Below, piece by piece: positions 55,127 to 64,000 of a DNA stretch of 64,000 nucleotides. The notes beneath the pieces were generated by a model, which made no database searches, was not told where the DNA came from, and saw nothing but the letters and a program-made list of their open reading frames with translations. The position numbers and the translations under genes were made by a program. Source of the stretch: Perkinsus olseni (lineage: Eukaryota; Perkinsozoa; Perkinsida; Perkinsidae); assembly GCA_013115135.1 (NCBI GenBank), contig JABANP010000225.1:1-64000 (forward strand), given 5' to 3'. Numbering within the stretch: position 1 is the first letter of the stretch; each line of letters starts with the position of its first letter.

Positions 55127-57170
55127 CTACTTCCGGTAGCGCACATCTAAACGCTCTCGTTTGAGCTCTTCTGTACTCGAGCTGGAGTCACTGTCGTCGG
55201 CGGTCTGAGGGCATCCAAAGGTCCCCGGTTCGAACCTCCCTTTCGGCATTATTCACTTCGGAGCTGCCTTCTTTCTCCTTCCTCCCGCTGGCAATTTCCA
55301 GCGCTCCCGTGAAGGTACCAGTCTGAACGAAACGAGTGGTAGTCGGAAGGTCGCAGGTTCGAACCCCACGGTCGTCACCTCAGTCGTTGGTATTCTGACC
55401 CCACTATGAAAAGTGAAAGATTCTCCTGGACGAACGAGAGGCTGAAATAATGATGAAAATCAGCATACAAAACTTCGCTCCGCTAACAAAAAAATCACTA
55501 TCAGCCAGAATTTTGAGGGCACGGTGAATCGCTGGTCTCACGACTGGAAGGTTGAGATGGTTTTCAGCGGAGGAAAAGATATGATCGAAGGATCTAAAAT
55601 TTTCAATCCCCTGCCCTTCTCGAAAACTCGATACGGCCGGTTCTACCATAGCAAATTTCTCGCGCGCCACAAAATAAGTTTCTCACCGTCAAGCCGACCA
55701 CGCCCATGGCCTCTTCGCTGCCCGGGTTGATATCAGCGAAGATCTGAAAACCGGGGAGATGTGGAATGTCCGTGTTAAATCCACACTGCCATCGAAAATT
55801 TGGAAATTTCGGAAAAATGGGGAAAATTGTCGATTCATTTTGTCTCTGCGCAGCCTTCAGCGGCGTTGACATACTTGGGCACAGAGAGCCGTGACGCTTG
55901 ACGTCCGTATAGCGCAAAGATATTTTCTTCCGGCCAGGTGTGTTCATCCGATCAGTACCAGGGCTGTAGTCCAGCCGACCACAGGTCGCCTTGGCCTTTG
56001 TGGTCACCGACGGTTAGTCCGCCTCTTCGCGAAGACGTTAGTGGAACAACCCGACTTGAAGAGGCAGTACCAAGGATACCATCCCCGGCCTGTGAATTTC
56101 GATTCGGCAAGAAATTAGTCTAATTCGCTTCGGTTGAAGAGAGTGAAACAGCAGATTGAGGAATGCACTGCTGACCCCGTCTCGGGTGTTGTGTCCTGAA
56201 TCAGTTGGCCGGTAAGGTCCAGTTCATGTGAAGACTCGTTAACTCTCAACGGGACATACGATTTCGGTTGGCTGAGTTGTAGGGAAGAGCAATGAAGGGA
56301 TAAAACTCACACCAGTGAGGAAAGCCAACGGTCGCTCGAAGCGGCGAGAGCAGAGTTTTAGATCTAACGAAAGCAAGGCGAACTGTTGCATAAAATTTTG
56401 CTGGTCTGCCCGACCACCCTTCCTCCTCACGTGGTCATCAGCGTCCCGAAAAGTGTAATTTCGGCCAAGTATTCGATACTCGTTATTCTGATGGAGATTG
56501 TGTATGGTTATGCGATATGTGTATACCTGAAGGGAAAATGTCGTCGCCGAGGATCGAACCCGGGATCTATCACGTAGGTCCGCTTGGACGGATCGGCAGG
56601 CTGAGGGGCGTCTTGGCAATAACCGGTAGCCACCTGATAAAGATACTCCTGGATCGATCACGTGATCGATTTGACCTGTATCATTAATCCAGCTTGTGGA
56701 TCGACGCGTTGGAAGTTACTCGCGTTTAACACAGATTGTTCGGATACGTATCTGACAGCCACCTGTGCATGCGTGCTAATCGAATCATATCTTAGTAACC
56801 TACTTGACGGTTTCAAAAAGAGTGTCTTCCTCTTCTCGAGGAGCCACAACAACCTTGTTGTCATCTTCGCAGAGCAGCGGTCTGAAAGATGATAATCCAA
56901 AGGCCCCGGGTTCTATTCCCACGCATGACATACCGTAACAATCGATCTTTTAGGCGACCGATTGAAAGCCCCGAGACCCTTGCTGGGCGGCTGTCGGAAT
57001 CACAACCACTCGGGATTGACTTCGATACCAGCTGAAGGGAATCTTTGAGGTCGACTCAGGGAGTATCTTTGGCCATCGTGTTCTGCCAGCTCGAAAGATA
57101 CTACATGGAATTTGAGAGCCTTTTCGGCTGTATACGCCAACTCGGATACTCGAACAACGTTGGTAGTCAT
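55127..57170 (-). CDS. ApaG-domain protein, 10 exons
   Basis: Model (minus strand): 57170-57102, 57031-56934, 56881-56804, 56751-56676, 56633-56574, 56526-56431, 55743-55687, 55441-55379, 55322-55257, 55204-55127; 246 residues, all GT-AG. The C-terminal half is an ApaG (DUF525) domain: YVYTYRITIHN, YRILGRNYTFRDADD, then GVVGLT, PLVRPGESFTFHSGVRIPTTE and TGTFTGALEI. This matches the family pattern of a Y-x-I-x-I-x-N strand, a GVVG loop, a PG-x-x-F-x-Y/F-x-SG strand and a TGxMxGxY-like end. In eukaryotes ApaG occurs in FBXO3 and POLDIP2, where it mediates protein contacts. The N-terminal ~110 residues are unassigned and the tail is acidic (TADDSDSSSS) then basic. Four introns carry tRNA-like sequence. 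It is divergent from the helicase gene. Confidence 0.82.
55205..55256 (-). other. tRNA-like intron (ApaG intron 9, 52 bp)
   Basis: Contains the B-box GGTTCGAACC (55227-55236). On the plus strand it reads GGTCTGAGGGCATCCAAAGG then CCCCGGTTCGAACC, like the 3' half of a tRNA. It has the same length and layout as ApaG intron 2 (shared CCTTTGGAT...TCAG, followed in both by exon ACCGC). Confidence 0.8.
55323..55378 (-). other. tRNA-like intron (ApaG intron 8, 56 bp)
   Basis: Holds GGTTCGAACC (55356-55365) in the context GGTCGCAGGTTCGAACCCC on the plus strand; helicase intron 11 has the same GGTCGCAGGTTCGA on its antisense strand. Confidence 0.8.
56527..56573 (-). other. tRNA-like intron (ApaG intron 5, 47 bp)
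   Basis: In gene orientation it contains CGGGTTCGATCCTCGGCGAC then ATTTTCCC: T-arm, acceptor-like stem and T run, the same order as in helicase intron 10 and J-protein intron 2. The segment is also open in frame, so retention cannot be excluded. Confidence 0.65.
56882..56933 (-). other. tRNA-like intron (ApaG intron 2, 52 bp)
   Basis: B-box variant GGTTCTATTC (56909-56918, plus strand, antisense to the gene). Same length as intron 9 and shares CCTTTGGAT and the acceptor context. Confidence 0.75.
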
Positions 57171-58107
57171 TGAATATCCTGAAAGAGAATCTTGAGGTCG
57201 AGCGTGCAAGATACAAAATGGGTCAAGCCGTCGACCTCGCCCCCAGAAGTCGATTTGACAGGGGTAGTTCGTCTGCAACAGTTGTCGGCCATCCATCAGA
57301 TTGACGATCTTCCCACCTGAGAGTATCTTATCAACCTAGTTAGCCACGAAAAGAAGTCGAGTAGAGGTGATAGAAGTATCTTATCGACCTAGTAAGATAC
57401 GAAATGGGTCGAATAGGAGAACAAGTAGTATCTTATCAGCTCAGTGAGATGTAAAAGTGGTCGAGACGAGTATCTTATCGCCCTAGGAAGATGTGAAATT
57501 CATCGGAATAACGCGATAGAAATATCTAATCGACCTAGTAAGATACAAAATAGGTCAACTAGAAGCATTTTCTCCCAACTTACTCTTCCTCATTTGCCTC
57601 AGCAACATCACCGTCAACGACCTTCTTATCGACCGAGGACCCTTCGCCGTCAACTCCGTCATAAAAGTCACTTAAACCATGCAACCTCTTTCACACCATC
57701 CATCCTGCGCCAAATCGATCATCAGGGCTCGCGCTTTTCTACCGCTGCGTCAGTCTGGCACGTAGACGCCGTTGGTGACCGTCCGGCGTTGCTTTTCATT
57801 TAATAAGCCCTTCAGGTGACCCCTCGGGGGTTGGATGATTTCTAGTGTCCTTCTCGCACTGGAATCGGAGTATTTGTGGGGAAGGAGTGGTATGGGAATA
57901 TTCTGTTGCTTTGGGAAGGCTGAGGGAATATTAACTGGGTGAGATTGAAAATATCCGAGGTTGAAGCTTGCTCGATACGCTACATCAAGATACTTATAAT
58001 AATTATTAGAGGAGAGGTTCCCTCTTCTGTCCTCTGTCCAATGTTCTCTATTTTACACTTTCTTCATCAATAATAGTTACTTCTTCTTTCCCTGTCTATT
58101 TCCCACC
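57171..58107. promoter_or_regulatory. Divergent intergenic region with hairpin repeats
   Basis: Lies between the start codons of the ApaG (minus) and helicase (plus) genes and so must hold both promoters. From 57176 to 57556 there are six or seven copies of a ~40-bp unit with a palindromic core such as GTATCTTATCGACC...TAAGATAC (57376-57400), followed by AAATGGGTCGA. From about 57560 to 57830 there is an open plus-strand stretch without family signal. No TATA box or other named promoter element could be fixed. Confidence 0.6.
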
Positions 58108-61130
<3,023 letters not shown>

Positions 61131-61561
61131 GTTATTCTATGATTGCCTCGGATCAACCTAAGATTCGCCGTCTCTTCTGCTCGGCCATCGATACTGTTTG
61201 TTTCTTCCCTCTACTGTAATTTACATCATCACCATCACGTCTATAAATTACCACTGGATCGTTGACGATTAGTTTCTCTCGCAAGTTGGCATAAGCGTAT
61301 CTTAGGTCGAAGCTGGCATGCGGCAGAATTATACCGATTGTCATCACTACGTCAGAAATTATTCCTCTCACACTCAGCGCTGAAATTCCTCAGCGCCCGC
61401 AGCCGGAAGATTTTTCTCCACCCAAGGATACTCCAATTTTGGGGTGAGAAGTATTTCCGCTGTATCTATACAGTTGGTATTGAATGTTGTGTTGGGGGTA
61501 TCCTAGGTTGAAGCTAGTAAGATACAGAATAGGTTAAGTTTGGGTTCTCCCATTTGTCGAT
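61131..61561. promoter_or_regulatory. Intergenic region between helicase and TMA7-like gene
   Basis: Contains two more hairpin-repeat units: one at 61297-61320 and a full one at 61498-61536 (ATCCTAGGTTGAAGCTAGTA then AGATACAGAATAGGTTAAG), the latter ending about 25 bp before the TMA7 start codon. That unit matches 58482-58520 inside the helicase gene. Confidence 0.6.
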
Positions 61562-62048
61562 ATGAGTCGTCATATTCAAGGCGGAAAGGCTAAGCCGCTC
61601 AAGGCTCCCAAGTCGGGCAAGCACGATGACGCCGATACTATCGCCATGAAGAAGCAGATGGTAGGCCTTTCTCATACCACATTTTTCGTAACTCTCGGTG
61701 ATCTTGGATGATATCTCGTCAACACGACGTATCTCCTTCCTTAACATTTCCGTTATGACAGCGGTTCTGGTGGTTCTCTCCGTCGCTTTTCTTTGGAATA
61801 AAAACTAGCGTCTTTCGTGTTCGTTTTGGTCATCTTATACTAGTAATAATGATCCAGGTTTGGTCTTCGAATTTTTGTCGTCAAATTTTTCGAATGAAAA
61901 GAGGTCCTCCCCTGTGTTCGGGTTTTCTTCAATTCTTCGCGGAAATATTTCTTGTTGTTATCAATACTTTGTTTTTCAGAATGAAAAGAAGGCCGCCGAG
62001 AAGGCCGCCGCGAAGGCGTTGATGGCGAAGAAGAAGAGTATTAAATAA
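61562..62048 (+). CDS. TMA7: TMA7-like small ribosome-associated protein
   Basis: Two exons, 61562-61660 and 61980-62048; 55 residues. The first exon gives MSRHIQGGKAKPLKAPKSGK and an acidic stretch; the second gives NEKKAAEKAAAKALMAKKK. This follows the TMA7 family layout (GGK-x-KPLKxPK start, acidic middle, Lys/Ala helix with a basic end). The usual length is about 64 residues, so this one lacks part of the Gly-rich tail. TMA7 associates with ribosomes in yeast and its role in translation is not well defined. The intron (61661-61979) is T-rich and ends TTTTTCAG. Confidence 0.85.
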
Positions 62049-62167
62049 GAAGAAGATTATTCACTCTCACTGACTGATAGCATTTCCAAAAATTCCTTTT
62101 TTCCCGTTGGGTTGTCAATCGGGTTACCGTCACTGCGCCACGAAATTGCTCTTCAGCGTTCTCATGT

Positions 62168-64000
62168 ATGTCATCATCGTCACCGGCAGAGTTTAAGGAT
62201 TTTTATGAAGTTTTGGGGATTTGCCCTACGGCCACTGATGCCGAGATAAAGACAGCGTAGTAATGGGAAGAGGGCGTTGAGGAAATTCAAGATTTCAAGA
62301 TTTGGCGAGATGCTGGTATGGAAATACTTCGCAGTTGGAGGTTTGAGTTTCAATTACCATTGAACTTTTGAGAGATGGTGAGAAAGTAGAAATTATCAAC
62401 TCGCTGTTATGTTCTCGAGAGATTTCTCACCGGGACGCGAGGAAAGTGCGCGAAGAGGTCATTCCAGTACGTCGTTAGGTGGCGGCCTAGTAGAGGCAGA
62501 GAAGTGCTTTCGATTCGAGTAGAATGACAAAGTACAAGATTCAATTTTCTATTGACATAATACTTGAAGGAAGGGTAGAGGGTAGAGAAAATTTTTTTAA
62601 ATTTCGGTAATGTTGTAGATGTTTTTTGAGAAAATTCTCGTCTTGTAGAGGAAAGAAAGTGTTGCGAAGAGAGGGTATGGGAACCGAAGCAAGGTGGGAA
62701 GTACTCGAAAGGAGGACGGCTGGGGGTTGAGAAAAAATCATTTTTCCCTTTCTCGATAATTCCCGTCGTTGTTGTCCGTAATAATTGCTCCCGGGAAATT
62801 CCCGAAAATTTGTATACAACTTCCCCACTTTCGATGAGAGGGTAACATCGAATCTTGCGATCTGAATGAAGGCTGCAAAATGTGAATCGTTGGCGTGAGT
62901 GAGTTCAACGCCGAGAATAAGGCTTCATTAGACTAGCACCTAGGATGCACCTTTTCCTGGGGGATATGTTCTACCCGTTCTTCTCATCGGTAGATCGTTG
63001 GCTGTCTTTTTTTACTCACAGAGCGAAAGTATTTGAAAATTTGCCGTATGATTGAGGGCATCTCAGTTGAAGTGTATAAATAAAACCTAGTAATAATAAA
63101 ATCTAAGTATAACATAGTGTTGTAAATATTAATGCAGGACTGAGAGTTGTTGGGGATCTCTCCTCGAGGACTTTCGTACCGGTTGATAACGTGCGTCCGG
63201 CAATTAAAGTGTTAAGAATAGGTAAAGATTTTTTATATTTAATAAATCTTAATTTTTTACTATAAAATTTGGAATCTTGAATGTTATCAGTTTGAAACTA
63301 TTGATAGGCACCTGTATGTTCCAGTTCGTGAGGTTATCATAATAGCACCATGGGAACTCTTTCTCCCTCTTTTTTGGGTGCGCCTCAAGCCATCTTCGAC
63401 GCTGAGTATTGGAGGATTCTAACTCGAGAATTGTGGGATTTACGGTATGCGAGGGCTTTTTTTAGGTATCGAGAGACGATTAAATTATGGCATCCTGATA
63501 AGCATAAAGGGGACGGCAGAGAGGAGGCCTTGGGGAAGAGTCAGATGATTAATGAAGCTTATGCGGTACTGAGGATAGGGCGCGGGTTCGATCCTCGCCA
63601 GCGGCGTTTTTCCGGAATATATTGCTGTCTGTGAGGTACTGAGGGATCCAGACAAGCGGCAGAAGTTTGATATCGAGTTGCTGAAAAATCGGCGTGCCCG
63701 CGCGGATGTAAAAAAGGGGGCCGGGAATTTCGTGGCGCAGTGACGGTTGCTAGGCTGCCAAAGAGGAAGGAAATAACTGCTATCGGGCGTCAAAGTTCGA
63801 TGAAGCGGTTCAACACTACAGTCGGGCTATCGAGTTGGACAACACTAATCATGTATACTATAGGTGGGTGGAAATCGATCAGCTGGGCGCGCGCTAAATT
63901 CATGAGGTTAGTAATCGGTCTACAGCGTATGCTGCACTGGCGAAGTGGGGTGAAAGTCGGGAGGATGCTGAGAAATGCGTAAGTGAGAGCAAGATTGCAA
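62168..64000 (+). CDS. J-domain plus TPR co-chaperone, 3' end outside the window
   Basis: Exons: 62168-62256, 63466-63565, 63636-63707, 63754-63863, 63912 to beyond 64000. The J-domain begins almost at the N-terminus (EFKDFYEVLGICPTATDAEI), crosses a 1.2-kb intron inside the A-Y codon pair, and has the HPD motif (LWHPDKHKGD) needed to stimulate Hsp70, then NEAYAVLRDPDKRQKF. After a short linker comes a TPR unit (EEGNNCYRASKFDEAVQHYS, RAIELDNTNHVYYSNRSTAY, WGESREDAEKC) with the Asn-Arg-Ser of Hsp70/Hsp90-binding TPRs. Intron 2 is flanked by a 10-bp direct repeat. A Met at 63350 would extend exon 2 upstream but would destroy the J-domain start, so I reject it. Confidence 0.85.
63566..63635 (+). 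other. tRNA-like intron with target duplication (J-protein intron 2, 70 bp)
   Basis: Contains GGGCGCGGGTTCGATCCTCG (B-box 63585-63594) then CAGCGGCGTTTTTCC. The 10-bp sequence GGTACTGAGG occurs at 63565-63574 and again at 63635-63644. The first copy supplies the GT donor; the base before the second copy's GT completes the AG acceptor. Removing the intron leaves the conserved AVLRDP reading intact. Confidence 0.92.
63708..63753 (+). other. J-protein intron 3 with A-box-like sequence (46 bp)
   Basis: Carries AATTTCGTGGCGCAGTGACG, related to helicase intron 1 and ApaG intron 7 and resembling a tRNA A-box. Confidence 0.65.
63864..63911 (+). other. J-protein intron 4 (48 bp), copy of the helicase intron 7 type
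   Basis: GAAATCGATCAGCTGGGCGC then GCGCTAAATTCATGA; see 60019-60067. It interrupts the TPR between the second base and third base of a Ser codon. Confidence 0.8.

Noticed and set aside
55201..55256. Possible tRNA gene with B-box GGTTCGAACC
   Set aside because: Only the 3' half looks like a tRNA; no acceptor or D-arm pairing upstream, and the segment fits exactly as a GT-AG intron of the ApaG gene.
57444..57803. 119-codon plus-strand frame in the divergent intergenic region
   Set aside because: It starts inside the hairpin repeats, shows no domain, and has no splice or start context that sets it apart from chance.
63350..63465. Alternative start of the J-protein at 63350
   Set aside because: It would replace the first J-domain helix by unrelated residues; joining 62256 to 63466 restores the conserved J-domain perfectly.

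Overview
This is nuclear DNA of a eukaryote with many introns, and most of the window is repetitive. The best guess for the source is a Perkinsus-type alveolate. Two things point there. First, positions 43142-43163 match, as I remember it, the conserved 22-nt spliced-leader exon of dinoflagellates and Perkinsus. Second, the genes carry many very short GT-AG introns of about 45-100 bp. No bacterial signals (operons, Shine-Dalgarno sites, CRISPR) were seen. All gene models were built by hand from splice signals and reading-frame continuity; none has transcript support.

Layout. (1) 1-19.9 kb is eroded repeat DNA. It holds two open copies and one fragment of a secreted-protein family (6.8-7.6, 12.5-13.2 and 11.3 kb), the RNase H end of a LINE (14.4-15.6 kb) and a frameshifted gag remnant (19.0-19.8 kb). 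(2) 19907-25030 is a BEL/Pao-like LTR retrotransposon with nearly identical 183-bp LTRs. It has lost protease and reverse transcriptase, its gag is split by a 381-bp hAT-type MITE, and its integrase protein ends in a CW-type zinc finger. (3) 25.2-39.0 kb holds a 35-bp minisatellite, a 13-exon coiled-coil gene and a 14-exon MULE transposase gene. One MULE exon is split by a 6653-bp hAT transposon with an 8-bp target duplication, and the hAT transposase exon 1 is itself split by a ~1-kb foldback element. (4) 39.2-53.5 kb is a patchwork of duplicated blocks. It carries two more copies of the secreted family (one open, one broken), a 2.8-kb block present twice, a TA-flanked MITE with its empty site in the sister copy, and the spliced-leader-like sequence.

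(5) 53.5-64 kb is an ordinary gene cluster: a LINE endonuclease scrap, an unknown small gene and an ApaG-domain gene on the minus strand, then a DBP2/DDX5-type DEAD-box helicase, a TMA7-like protein and a J-domain/TPR co-chaperone (running off the right end) on the plus strand. The ApaG and helicase genes diverge from a ~0.9-kb intergenic region full of a small hairpin repeat.

The most unusual signal is in region 5. At least seven short introns in three neighbouring genes contain a tRNA T-arm/B-box (GGTTCGAnCC type), three of them followed by a T-rich run like a Pol III terminator. One such intron is flanked by an exact 10-bp direct repeat that also supplies its GT donor. These look like introner elements made from tRNA-like sequence.
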